Source of the DNA: Saururus chinensis
Taxonomy: Eukaryota > Streptophyta > Magnoliopsida > Piperales > Saururaceae
Assembly (NCBI GenBank): GCA_035235625.1
Contig: CP141142.1
Span: forward strand, 30,080,995 to 30,144,994
DNA: 64,000 nt
Reading direction: 5' to 3'
The position numbers were made by a program, and so were the translations under genes. Below the pieces are notes generated by a model. It was given only the letters and a program-made list of their open reading frames with translations, ran no database searches and was not told the DNA's origin. Within the stretch, counting starts at the first letter, position 1; each line of letters starts with the position of its first letter. Shown here piece after piece: positions 36,152-47,145 of this stretch.

Positions 36152-36288
36152 TTACATTTTATGAACTTGTGGTGGTGCTAAGCTAGGGCAACAGAGGAGC
36201 TTGGTGAAGGGAGGGTGTAGGATGGATGCCTGCCCATTTAGAAATACACCTCGACCCTGCTCCAAAACTTTCTTTACATCATATGCAG
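36152..36288 (-). CDS. Candidate terminal exon of an unidentified gene
   Basis: On the minus strand a strong acceptor (CTTCCTTCTTCTTTCAG) is followed by 45 open codons. They begin 'AYDVKKVLEQGRGVFLNGQA', continue 'HPPFTKLLCCPSLAPPQ' and stop at TAA (36152-36154). The GC content and residue use are gene-like against AT-rich surroundings. I do not recognise the protein, and the upstream exons would lie in DNA now filled by the MITE at 36327. It may be a real 3' exon, a fragment, or chance. Confidence 0.3.
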
Positions 36289-36326
36289 CTGAAAGAAGAA
36301 GGAAGATGATCAAGAAGATGCAATAG

Positions 36327-36920
36327 GGGTGTTAACGAGTCAAGTATCGCATAGCTTTACATTTTTTTCGGTTTGAGCTTGAAACTTCAATTTCGAGTTT
36401 GAGTCAAGTCTAGCTGCTTTAAATTATGATCATTGCTTGGATTTATAATTGTTGTCCCAGAGGTATTTAGAGAAAAAAATACTAATACAAACATGGTCAA
36501 AAAGAGGTCCAATGTATTAGGATTAGAAAACTAAATGAACAAGTTTTAGTAAATCTTGATCTCCTAATCTAGACAATTAGTGCAGAATAGAGGGAATAAA
36601 ACTCTATGAAAATGGTTTTAGTTCTCATAAGACATTCTATCTATTTCCTATAACAAAAAACTTGAAATAGTTATATCTTAAAAAAAGAAAAAATGATATA
36701 TTTTATAAAAAGAGTTTAAATTTGGGAGACATGAAATCTATATATAGTGTTAATATATGTATGTATATATCTTAAAAAATAATATGCATAATGTTAGTTC
36801 AAAATTTTCTTGGGCTTCAAGCAGAGTTGAGCTGAACACAAGTATGTGTGAGTATGGTTTGACTAACTTCGAGTTTGAGCTCAAACGCGAGTCGAGCCAA
36901 ATCAAACTTTCAAACTTACT
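36327..36920. mobile_element. GAGCTCGAG-type inverted-repeat element, degraded
   Basis: The left end 'AGGGGTGTTAACGAGTCAAG' matches the terminus of the complete element at 40341-41873. The right part has 'CGAGTTTGAGCTCAAACGCG' near 36869-36890, the subterminal style of the same family. The right terminus is lost. Confidence 0.55.
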
Positions 36921-37212
36921 TTAGTACTACCAGATATTCACTACATAATTTCAACATCGGATTTTGCAATTTTTTCTTTTGTAGTACCTTGATGTCACGA
37001 ATTAAGTCTGATATTAATAAAGTTCTATGACTGGCATATCAAATAATTCCATCGAATTGAGATTATTGTATGTGTGATTTGGGGTACTCATTTACCAATT
37101 TATTTAACATGCCTAATATTCAGACCTCGCAACCGGGCTTCACAAAGATTTCACCCTTAGCAATAGCTATAAGATCGATAGATCGATGGCCTTGAATGTG
37201 TAGCATCCTAAA

Positions 37213-37340
37213 AATTTACTCCCTCCATCCTATATTAAGTGTCCAATAAAATTAAAATTAAGAAATGTGAAAATTACTTAAGACCATAAAAAGACAAAAT
37301 TAATCTAACTTGAATTTTTCTAACCCTAACTAATTTAGAT
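37213..37340. mobile_element. Stowaway-like MITE, left end only
   Basis: 'CTCCCTCCATCCTATATTAA' next to a TA dinucleotide is the standard left terminus. No matching right end was found before the possible ATL fragment. Confidence 0.5.
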
Positions 37341-37729
37341 TCTTACGCTCCTCCTACTATGGTAAAAAGTATATTAGAAGCAAGGTTTCTACTTACAACG
37401 AGATAACACCGGTGACCGTGTCTTAAAACGTGAGCGTGCTGACGTAAAAAACATGGGTGTACATATATCTGGGCTCACCTTTTGGATGAAACCAGATAAT
37501 CTAAGCATTACTTTTGTTTTGTAACTAATCTTAGCGTTACTGATTAGACACCAAGTACATTCCTCAAACACGCCGTCTTAGAAGTAATTAAGGCTAAAGG
37601 AGTAGTCGGTTCAAACGATAATCCCGAAGTTAATCAAGCAAGCATGCCAAAAGGGAAGAGAAGACAGCCATTGGCTCCGTGGAATCTTCTCATCCTGTTG
37701 GGCAGAAGCCTACAAATCTTTCCCACCGC

Positions 37730-38011
37730 ATGTACATGTTAGAGAGCTCTTCTGGCCTCCCTCACATGGCGCCCGAGCCGTCCTCCTGCCAGGTACTCTT
37801 CTCCAGCGACAAGCACTTTGCAATCCAGGGCCAGATTTTGATGTTCGTCGTAGTGACCCTCTTTGCTCTATTCATCTTTTCTCTCCTCCTTTGGCTTTAC
37901 CTTCGGCGGGGTCGCAAGCCTGCCGGCGACGAGTCTGACCTCGGTTTGCAGATTCCCGGCCCGGCGGCTGAAGGCATCAAGGGGCGAGCGGATGGTCATT
38001 GTTCGAGCTAA
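37730..38011 (+). pseudogene. Possible ATL-type RING-H2 ligase, amino-terminal fragment
   Basis: From ATG 37730 the frame gives about 93 residues: a short leader, then 'DKHFAIQGQILMFVVVTLF' running into 'ALFIFSLLLWLYLRRGRK'. The Phe-x-Ile-x-Gly-x-x-L lead-in, one membrane helix and a following Arg/Lys patch are the layout of ATL-type membrane E3 ubiquitin ligases. These bring E2 enzymes to membranes through a RING-H2 finger placed after the helix. Here the frame stops at 'GRADGHCSS' before any GLD-like or Cys/His RING segment, and none is visible in the next 1 kb. ATL genes usually have no introns, so a missing exon is an unlikely explanation. GC-rich codon use differs from the AT-rich flanks. 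I read it as a truncated or frameshifted gene; the family call rests on the membrane segment only. Confidence 0.45.
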
Positions 38012-40338
38012 TGTTGAACAATATTTTGGTGGTGATATTGTAAGTCTCTTCTAAACATATTATATTTGAGACCATCAAGTAGTAGTCGTTGTAGCAGACT
38101 TCCCTTTTTCAATTAAGGCAGGAAAAAATAATTTGTTTGAGATGTTGGATGACAATATGAAGAGATCAATCCAAGGAGAAGTATGCAATCACGTTTCATG
38201 TGAATTGTTCATTAATTTTACTGACTTAGATATCGTCTGTATTTGTCAAAAAAAAAGAAAAAAAAATATCAAGTCTGTATGAGTGGCTTTGTCCTTGATA
38301 TATTTTCTTCAAGACTTGTGATACCCTTTAATGAGATCTAAAGATGAAGATGGTCAGCTTTCAGCAGATATTTTCTCTTAGGTTCTGTCTTTTTCCATGC
38401 ATGGTTGTAAAAATGTAATTGGGCTCTATATTCCCTCAAAAAGTTTTAAAGAAGTCAGTCACATGAACATGTACTTGGCCAGCTTTTATGAATTTAGAAG
38501 TCACAAGAGGGACTTCTAGTCTTCTCTTCTAAGGGAGATCGTTTCTTGTCAAGGAGAAGTGGATGTTATCTTAAGAAGCTCTACGAAGTCGGGTAAATGA
38601 ATCTGGGAAGCTTTTAGCAGGTTGGAAGTTTAGGGGCAGAAAATTAGGAAACACAAATCATCAATTCTTAGATCTGGCAGATTTATAAGCTTAAAATAGA
38701 TCACCTCCCCAAGCTAAGAGATATGGCTGCCAGTTGACTTGTTACACTTCTTGCTTGTAGGGAACGGTTGCCATTTACAGACAGTTCAACAAGATAGGAA
38801 AAGGACTGCTATTGGGGACCAGAGATTTTGTTTTTCTTCCACGGTCACCCTGCCCAGGTTTTGTCTATCAGGTGCAAAACTCCAAACGGATATGCTGGGA
38901 TTAATTTATTCTTGGTCCAGAGAATCAAGATAGAAGGATACAAAGTAAACATTAAAGTAGAATTGTGGGTGAGATGAATTCCTGGAACATGGACTAAAGT
39001 CCATGGGAGGCAAAGCCTTCCCAGTCTGGCAGTTTATGCTGTTTCTATGTGGCGTCACCACTGTAATCACGACAGAGTACTTCACGTTCTGAGCTAAAGA
39101 GGACAGGAAGATAGCTTGTCTTTTCACAACATTTATTTCTTTTCATAACTTCATTGAAAAAAAAGAATGACATTTTCCTTTTCTACAATAAAAAACTTTA
39201 TTTTTTTTGCTAACTACGAAAAAAGGTTTTCCATCACAACGGCTAAGTGTCTAAGGATGGGCAAGTAAGCCACGGCATATCATTTGTTTGATAGCGAATT
39301 AGTTCCTTAATTTTGTGAATGTTGACATGATTTCACACGTTTCTATCGAAATTATGGTTTGATGCAAAATTTTAACGGAATAAAAAATCCCATTTCAATC
39401 AATTGAATGCCCAATTTTATCGAATTTTCAAATATCTTTGCAAGGACATTCAGTCAATTTCGTCGATTTTGCAAAATAGTCCTCTCTTAATGGTTTTTCA
39501 GTTGATTCTCATTTGCCATATACTCATAGCATTTCATTCCATTCAACGGAATTGAAGCATTCAACTACAAAATTAATTCTAATTTGTCTCAATTCTACAA
39601 TAATTAAATATGTCGAATCTACACTTCAATTCAATATCTTAACAACTCCTTGAAAATACAAGCGTTGCTAAGAGAGGTCCCGGTGGATGCACTTACAACG
39701 ACCCTGAACCCTTTTCTTGAGAGTTAAAGCATTGATTTATGTGTGATGTGGCCTCATTGAGCCGATCTCTCTTTTTGTATGCAATGCTCAAAATTTCTTT
39801 CTTTTTTTTATTTAGAATGTATGCACCTCAATAATCTCCTCAACGCCCTCCCCTTTTTCTTATAAATTCACAGGAAGTTTATGAGGTTATTGTGCTACTA
39901 AGAAGATTATTTGGGTGCATATAAATATATTCTTTTATTTTATAATAAATATATGAGTTTTTAGGACCCGAGTAAAAGGGGAGGAGAAACTATTGTTTTA
40001 AAAAATTGTATCCTACCGCAAATCTCTTTGGCCTTGCACAACTCATTATACCGGGTGGGTGAAATATTGGGGTATAATTCCGGATGGGTAATTAAAGGAG
40101 TAGGCGCTTGAACTCAGATTCTTTTCTTCCCCATGCCATCCCACTAATATCCAGCTGGTTTTCTTTTAAAAATTTTATGGCATATATTCTATGTTCATAT
40201 AATTTCTCTAAAAATAAGGGTGAATATGTTTATAAAAGTTATGGGCCCAGCTCTGCTAGGAGTTGTTCCATCAGTGGTCTTCCTAGTGAGATGCAGGATG
40301 TGACAAACTCATGATAATGTTAGAAGGATGATGGTAAT
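38012..40338. other. Low-copy non-coding DNA
   Basis: No repeat family from elsewhere in the window is evident, and no conserved protein block was found on either strand. It could be the flank of the gene that left the ATL-like fragment. Confidence 0.4.
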
Positions 40339-40340
40339 TA

Positions 40341-41873
40341 GGGCTGTTAACGAGCTGAGCTAGCTCGTTGAGCAGGCCCAGCTTGGCTTGGCTCGAATTA
40401 AGCTCGAATCAAACTTAATTTGAGCTCGAATAGGTTTGAGCCGAATTCGAGCAAATCCCTGTTCAACTCGACTCGGCTCGAATAAAACTCAAACTTGACG
40501 CTACTCGGCTCGAACTCGAATATAATTTTAAAATTATATATAAATAATTTATATAAAATAAATAATACATATATATATATATACATATTTTATATAAACA
40601 TAATTATTAATTTAAATATATATTCATGAGATACTCCCCACATTTTAGATTAATAGCTCCATTTGAATAGTTCATTTTAAAAAATCTAATAGAGCTATTA
40701 ATCTAGGACAGATGGAATACGCAAAATGACATATAATCGCATATATATGTCAATACTATGTATCATATATGATATATGAGACTCGTTTATATGAGCCAAG
40801 GCTCACTCACGATTGTATGAGCATCGATGTCATTCATCCTCATATTATGATCCAACAATACACATAACTTAGGAAGCATATTAGTTTTTGTCTTCTTGCA
40901 CCCTTCGATCTCGATCTGATGGCTCATGATTCCTTGGCTCACGCAGACGTACGTGAGCCTAAACTCATAAACAAATTCCGTGATATATATTCACGTTAAA
41001 TTGTAATGGATATATAATTTATATATATATGATATATATATTTTATAAAAATAAAAATATAGGAGACACAAACACTAATATACTCATTTTGTCCCAAATT
41101 AATATATTTATTTGATTTTTGAAGATGAACTAAAATTAGTTTAATTGAAAAACCAAATGGAGCTATAAGTATATGATGGAGGGTCAACAAGATATCACTC
41201 TAATATACTTAAAAATACTTCTAAAAGAAGCATGACATTAGGGGACCAACCTTAGTTTAGAAAAGAATGATTAGATATTCTTTTAAACGTTGAAGCATGA
41301 CACTGAAACTATCCTCATCTTACAAAATGTATATCTTTTTACATGTACTTTAGAATTTTTTCAAAGCATATTAAGGCTAAAGAATAGTTCTTTATTAGTG
41401 ATTTATAAGCATGTAAAGAAAAGAAAACACGAAGACGTAGATAACAATATTGCTTAAATGTGTTTTTATCTTTTGCATCTTTTTTAGTGATTATATGTAC
41501 ATAAAGTGAGGAAAATAGTAATGATGCATTTTTTAGCATATGTAACTAAAGCTTATTTGTCATAGTTTTCGTCTTTCATAGTAACTATAGTTAAATGTTT
41601 AAGGTGTAGTCGTAATACTTTTTGAAGTATATTTATTAATATTTAATACTAAAAACATATTAGTATGTGTAATACTTCATATACTTTAGATTTTTATATA
41701 GATTATTTTTATTTTTTTAGTTCGAGCCTAGACTCATGATTCACTTAATCAAGTTCAAGCTCGAGCCAAGCTTTGGATTTCTAATTTGAGCCGAGCTTGA
41801 GCTGAGCTCGAGCCGAGCTTCAACAATTCGAGCTCGAGCTATAAAAGCCTAATACTCAGCTTGTTGACACCCC
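40341..41873. mobile_element. GAGCTCGAG-type inverted-repeat element, complete
   Basis: Termini 'GGGCTGTTAACGAGCTGAG' and 'CTCAGCTTGTTGACACCCC' are inverted repeats and are followed inward by many GAGCTCGAGC-like motifs (40360-40520 and 41745-41845). TA is duplicated at both edges; the wider AATT at both edges leaves the exact duplication ambiguous. The middle has no gene and holds at least one nested MITE (40632-40720). Similar elements are common in plant genomes, but I cannot assign a superfamily. Confidence 0.75.
40632..40720. mobile_element. Small palindromic MITE nested in 40341-41873
   Basis: The arms 'TTAGATTAATAGCTCCATTT' and 'AATAGAGCTATTAATCTA' pair. The termini ACTCCCCACAT and GGACAGATGGA are of the Stowaway-like kind. 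Confidence 0.6.
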
Positions 41874-42206
41874 TAATTGCAACTCAGTCATAATTAATTA
41901 TTTTTTTACTTCTTGTTTAAGTGTTTATTTCGATGTCAACTTTTAAAAGAGTTTTTTTCATATTACCTGGCCGAAGAAATGAATATTTTATATTCCCTAA
42001 TTTTTTTACAAAAATGCAATTGAATCACAACTTACACGATACTAGATAAATTTTAGACATAAATGCCCCTAGGTGAGGATTTATGGTTTTATATCGTGAA
42101 AGCCTGTTACACTATCACATTCACAAACGGCCCATCCAATTGGCGATTTCCACAGGCCGATCAGTGAGAAGCGAATGCAGAGTGTAAGTTCTGATTTTTG
42201 ACTCAT

Positions 42207-42890
42207 CACTACAACAAAATGTACTATTAGGAACACTTTTATTAGTGAAGCAACACAAAGCGTCACTAAAAACTACTACTTGCAACACTTATAAAAACGT
42301 CGCACAAAATTTAACTATTAACGACATTTTTTATAAAGCATTGTTAATAGCACAACTATTAGAGGTGCTTTATAAAAAACATCGCTAATAGTTGTGCTAT
42401 TAGCAACACTTTATAAAATCGTCACTAAAAGTTATATATTTTAAATAAAAAATAAAAAAAATAAAACTATTAGTGACGCTTTTTATAAAGCATCACCAAT
42501 AGTTTTAATACTAGTGACACATTTATAAAAACGACACTAATAGTTATGCTATTAGCGATGTTTAACAAAAAATGTCACTAATAGTTATAAATTTAAAATA
42601 AAAAACCAAAAATTTAGCGGCACTTTTTAAAAAGCGTCATAAATAGTATTAATAATAGCAATGCTTTAGTAAAAGTGTCGCTAATAGTTGTATTATTAGC
42701 ATCGCTTTTAAGAAAGCATTGCAAATAAAATAATTTTTTTTAAATATTAAGCTTGCTAGCGACACTTTGTTAAAAGTGGCACTAATAGTACAACTATTAG
42801 TGACATTTTTAATAAAGCGTCTCTACTAACTCTAATATTAGCGACACTTTTTTAAAATCATCGCTAATAGCTTTATTAATTAATTTTATT
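42207..42890 (+). repeat. CACTA B left subterminal array
   Basis: About twenty motifs such as 'ATTAGTGACGCTTTTTATAA' and their inverted partners ('AAGCATCACCAATAG'), separated by short AT spacers. The motif relates to AGCGACGCT of elements A and B right, with more drift (GTGAC and GCAAC variants). Confidence 0.85.
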
Positions 42891-43059
42891 TAATAAATAA
42901 TTATATAATAAATAAATATTAAAAAATTATAAAATAATTTTCTCAAATATAATATATTTTATTTAATATTTATTATTTTTATATATAATAAAATAATAAA
43001 TAAAATTCCCCTACTTTATCCCCACTCTTCCTTAGAGTTAGGGGCTCACGTTTATACGC

Positions 43060-43890
43060 GTAAGTGTGAGAGATATATCGAAAGAGGAGAAAGAGAGAGA
43101 AAGGAGTGAAGAGAGAAGAGAGAAGAGAAAGAGACGAGAGAGGGGGGGAGAGATCTAGAGAAGAGAGTGGAGAGAGAAGAGAGAGCGAGAGTAGATAGAG
43201 AGAGAGTGCAGAGAGAGAGGAGAGAGAGTGAGGAGAGAGAGGGTAGAGAGATAGGAGAGAGAGTGAAGAGGAGAGAGAAGAGCGAGAGGAGACAAAGTGA
43301 AGATGAGAGAGGGGGAAAATTAATTTATATTTGTTTGGGATTTTTATTATATTATTATATGTTAAAAATAATAAAAATAAAAATTATTAGCGCTGGTGAA
43401 ATTGCGTTGTTAATATATTTTATTTAAATTTTTATATTAATTTTAAAATATAATTTATAAGAAAAGAGAGAGTGAAGATAGAGAGGGTAGAGAGAGAAAA
43501 GAAGAAGAGAGATGAGAGAGAGTGCATAGAGAGAGAAGTGGAGAAAGAGAAGAGGAGAGAGGGTAGAGAGTGAGAGTGAGGAAGAGAGAGAGAAGAGTGA
43601 GGAGGGTAGAGAGAGATGAGAGAAAATGAGAGGGCGGAAGAAATTAATTTATTTTTTTGGGATTTTTTTATTATATTTTAAAAATAACAAAAAACTTTAA
43701 AATAAAATATATTAGCGCCAATAAAATTGTGTTGTTAATATATCTTATTTAAATAAAAGGGAGAGAGTGAAGAGAGAGAGAAGAGAGGAAAAGAGAGGAG
43801 AGAGAGTGCATAGAGAGAGAGAGGAGAGCGATTGCATAGAGAGAGAGTGAAGAGGAGAGAGAGGACAAAGAGAAGAGAGAGTGAAGAGAG
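43060..43890. repeat. GA-rich left arm with two larger repeat units
   Basis: AGAGAG-rich DNA alternates with two related inserts, 43312-43440 and 43630-43760. Each reads 'TTAATTTAT', a 'TTGGGATTTTT' block, 'ATTAGCGC' and 'TTGTTAATATA'. The tract is interrupted at 43891 by a solo LTR and continues at 46036. Charged Glu/Arg frames here are artefacts. Confidence 0.8.
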
Positions 43891-44499
43891 TGTAACAACC
43901 TGACCTAAGCCGGGCCCACAAAAAACACTAATAGAAATTTTCTCTTTTCTTTGAGCCAGGAATCATTGTCTATGTGCGAGAGGTACAACGTTCATCTATG
44001 CACTATGAAGCTTTAAGGCTTCCCCGTACGTAGACTTAGGTTGTAACGAGCATTTACACACAACAAAGCTTCATAGTTCATCGTGTGTAAACAGAATTAA
44101 AACATATATTTATAATGATTTGGATCGGGCCAACATTGCCTTACCGTTGGTTGCCTACGTACGTATTGGATATTATTCCAATATGATCGGATCCGAACGT
44201 AGTTCTGCCTAATGGCTACTACATACAACAAGCATCACAAAATCATATACGTATAACATACATATCTCCGAATATTTAATCGGAAGTATACAAAAACTCG
44301 TCATATATCAGAGTCAAGCGGAAGTTAACAAATTAACGTAATCGTCTCGCTCTACCACATAGCGGGATCAAAATCACATACACTTGTCTCGCTCCTATTA
44401 CTGAGTTGAGACTGAGCACATCACCCGGCTCGCTCTATCACTAAGCCGAGACCGGACAAACACATCACTCGTCTCGTTCTACCCTAGAGCGAGACAACA

Positions 44500-44765
44500 C
44501 ACATCATGGCATATGAGCACACATCAAGGCATATAAGCACACATCATGGCATATGAGTATACATCATGGCATATAAGTACACATCATGGCATATGAGCAT
44601 ACATCAAGGCATATAAGTATACATCATGGCATATGAGCACACATCATGGCATATGAGCACACACCACGGCATATGAACATACATCAAGGCATATAAGTAT
44701 ACATCATGGCGTATGAGCACACATCATGGCATATGAGTACACATCATGGCATAAAGGCACATAGC
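44500..44765. repeat. 20-bp tandem repeat, about 13 units
   Basis: Units of 'ACATCATGGCATATGAGCAC' vary at a few positions (CATCAAGG, ATATAAGT). Confidence 0.95.
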
Positions 44766-45476
44766 ACAACAAGCATAAAAATCGTAGCATAACACACATC
44801 ATAACTTAGCACATGCTATACTATAATTACAACGGAAGATCAGAATTGCTTACTTCCATCATAACTCGTACGGTATGGGTATCTACAGACAGAACCCTGT
44901 CTTACTCCGGGTGTCTTTTTTTCTTATTTTGGTGTTCGGGTAAGGCCTCGCTTAGTCTCGGAGTATTTCCTCCTTATAAGATTATCAACTTAGAAAATGG
45001 AACCCTCCATCGTGTAGAATACCTTCGATTTAGTCAAGAATGCCTCTTGAATCGACTAAATCGGAGTTGGGATGGCCAGAAATAGGGAAAACAAAGTTGG
45101 TCGGTACGGGTAGAACCTTTCCTTGTCTTGGGGTGTTTCCTCTTCATACGATCGCCAACTCAGAAAACGGAACCCTCCATCGCGTAGAGCATACTCGATT
45201 TAGTCAAGAATGCCTCTTGAATCGACTAAATCAGAGTTAGGATGGCCAGAAATAGAGAAAAGGAAGTTGGTCGATGTTTGAAGGTAATGGGCAGAGCCTC
45301 TCTTTGTCATGGGGCGTTTTCTCATCATACGGTCTCCAACTCGAAGAACGGACCACTCCATTGCGTAGAGCATACTTGATTTAGTAGGAAACGAGTCTTG
45401 AACGGCCTTAATCGGCCTCAAAACGGTCAAAAACGGAGGAAAGGAAGTTCTGGATCAATGAAGGAATGAAATGGGG

Positions 45477-45484
45477 TATTTATA
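45477..45484 (-). promoter_or_regulatory. TATA box of the solo LTR
   Basis: TATAAATA on minus sits between a GC-rich upstream part (45490-45660) and the transcribed-looking part of the LTR. It fixes the orientation of the LTR. Confidence 0.5.
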
Positions 45485-46035
45485 GACCCCCGAGCCGCCG
45501 AAACCGCTGTGCCGCGCTGCCAAAACCGGTGGTGCCACTGTTTCGGTGGCAGCGCCCGCCAAAAATGCGCTCGCTAGCGATAACACGTGGCACGGGTCGC
45601 GCCCGCGCATTACGCAGGTCACGCTCATGTTCCGCGGTGCCCGCCGAAACGCCGCGCTGCGCCAACTTTCTTTTTTCTTTGATTTTATTTTTATACTCAA
45701 AAATACAAACGCGCACAACTTCCTACCCCAGATTTGGACTTGCGCGTTCTACATACCGTTGGACTCGTATCGACGAGACCTTTGATACCAACCCACTTAA
45801 AGCAATAAATCGTGCTCTTTCTAAGTGGATCCCACCTATTTTCCACGCTCCTCAATGTCGTAACTTCCGGTCCCAACCTCTGTTTTGCCCATTCTTTGAT
45901 TCGTTACGCTCGTTTCTTCAAGCTCTACTCAATTATAGAGGTTTAATCCATTAAAAATCTCTAAAATTTATCCCAAAATTATTGAATTAGGCCTAACCCT
46001 TCAAGTTAGACGTAATCAAAAAGCGAGGTGTTACA

Positions 46036-46250
46036 AAGAGAGAGGAGAGAGAGGGTAGAGAGAGATGAGAGAGAGAGGGTAGAGATAGTGGAGAGAGAGA
46101 GGAGAGAGAGAGAGTGACGAGAGAGGGTAGAGAGAGAATAGAGAGATATAGAAGAGAGAATGAAAAGAGAGAGAAGAAGAGAGAGGGCAGAGAGAGTGTG
46201 TAGAGAGAGAAAGGAGAGAGAGAATTGAGAGAGAGGGAGGGAAAAGAGAA
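46036..46250. repeat. GA-rich tract adjoining the palindrome
   Basis: The continuation of the 43060-43890 purine tract after the solo LTR. It is complementary in composition to the CT tract on the other side of the palindrome. Confidence 0.8.
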
Positions 46251-46826
46251 ATTTAAAAAAACTAAAATAAGCCCATTAGCAACGCTTCGTAAAGAGCATC
46301 TCTATTAGGTTTAGTATTTGCGACGCTTATAGTTAAGCATCACAAGTACCTGGATTAATAGCGACATTCTAATAAGCGTCACTAATACATTTTAAAAAAA
46401 AAATTATACTATTAGCGATGCTCATGAAAGAGCATCACTATTAGTTAGAGTAGTTGCGACGCTTAAAACTAAGCGTCACAACTACTTTAACTAAAACTGA
46501 TGCTCTTCCATGAGCGTCACTAATACTGTTGTTTATTAAAAAAAATATACTATTAGCGACGTTCAATGCAGAGCATCGCTATTAGTTAAAGTATTTGCAA
46601 CACTTAGGTTTAAGTGTTGCAACTACTCTAACTAATAGCGATGCCGCTAATAGTGTAAATTTTTTTTTAAAAACCTGAGTATTAACGACGCTCACTAGAG
46701 AGCATCACTATTAATCTAGATACTTGCCACGCGTAAGTATTAGCATCGCAAATACTAAACCTAATAGCGATGCTCGTTACGCAGCGTTGCTAATAGGATT
46801 ATTTTAGTTTTTTAAAATTTTCCTCT
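46245..46826. repeat. Near-perfect ~580-bp palindrome inside CACTA B
   Basis: The left arm starts 'AAATTTAAAAAAACTAAAAT' and the right arm, read on minus, starts 'AAATTTTAAAAAACTAAAAT'. Both continue through 'ATTAGCAACGCT', 'GAGCAT', 'CTATTAGGTTTAGTATTTGC', 'TAGATTAATAG' or 'TGGATTAATAG', 'GAGCGTC' and 'TAGTTAGAGTAGTTGC'. The centre is near 46535, in an A-rich stretch, with almost no loop. Each arm is itself made of AGCGACGCT-type motifs. Confidence 0.88.
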
Positions 46827-47145
46827 CTCTACACCCTCTCTCTCATCATCTACCCCTCTCTCTCATCCTCTCCTCTCTCTTTCTCATCCTTTCCTTCTCT
46901 CTACCCTCCCTCTCTCTCTCACTCTCTCTACCCTCACTCTCTCTATCTCTCTCTTCTCTTCTCTCTCTACCCCTCTCCCTCTGTCTACCCTCTCTCTCGA
47001 CCCCTCTCTCTCCTCTCTCACTACCCCTCTCATTTCTCTCTCTCTCCTCCCTCTATCCTCTCTCTCCTCTCTCCCTATCTCTTTCCACTCTCTCTCTCTA
47101 CACACTCTCTCCCTCTCAACCCACTCTCTCTTCTCTCTATCTCTC
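46821..47145. repeat. CT-rich right arm
   Basis: CTCTCT-rich DNA with ACCC interruptions, the opposite strand of the GA tract to the left of the palindrome. Together they extend the foldback by several hundred bp. Confidence 0.85.

Larger units (their letters stand above)
43891..46035 (-). mobile_element. Gypsy-type solo LTR in GA-rich tract
   Basis: The minus-strand start TGTAACACCTCGC (46035) and end TTGTTACA (43891) give TG...CA termini. GA-rich DNA continues on both sides; the flanking pentamers GAGAG and AAGAG differ by one base. A minus-strand TATA box (TATAAATA, 45477-45484) lies about 550 bp inside, followed by R/U5-like sequence with repeated CTCGATTTAGTC-type units (45020-45390). 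A 13-unit, 20-bp tandem array is at 44500-44765. No internal domain or second LTR. A chromovirus-type origin is plausible from the TGTAACACC start, but is not proved. Confidence 0.8.

Noticed and set aside
36947..36990. CACTACATAA ... TTTTGTAGTA as a tiny CACTA remnant
   Set aside because: Termini are imperfect, there is no subterminal array and no matching 3-bp duplication.
43167..43427. Open frame of Glu/Arg/Ser repeats
   Set aside because: Produced by the GA-rich simple sequence; no codon bias or domain. The same applies to the minus frame at 46884-47159 in the CT-rich arm.
45466..45954. 162-codon open frame
   Set aside because: Lies in the GC-rich promoter part of a minus-oriented solo LTR; no domain seen and frames are open on both strands.
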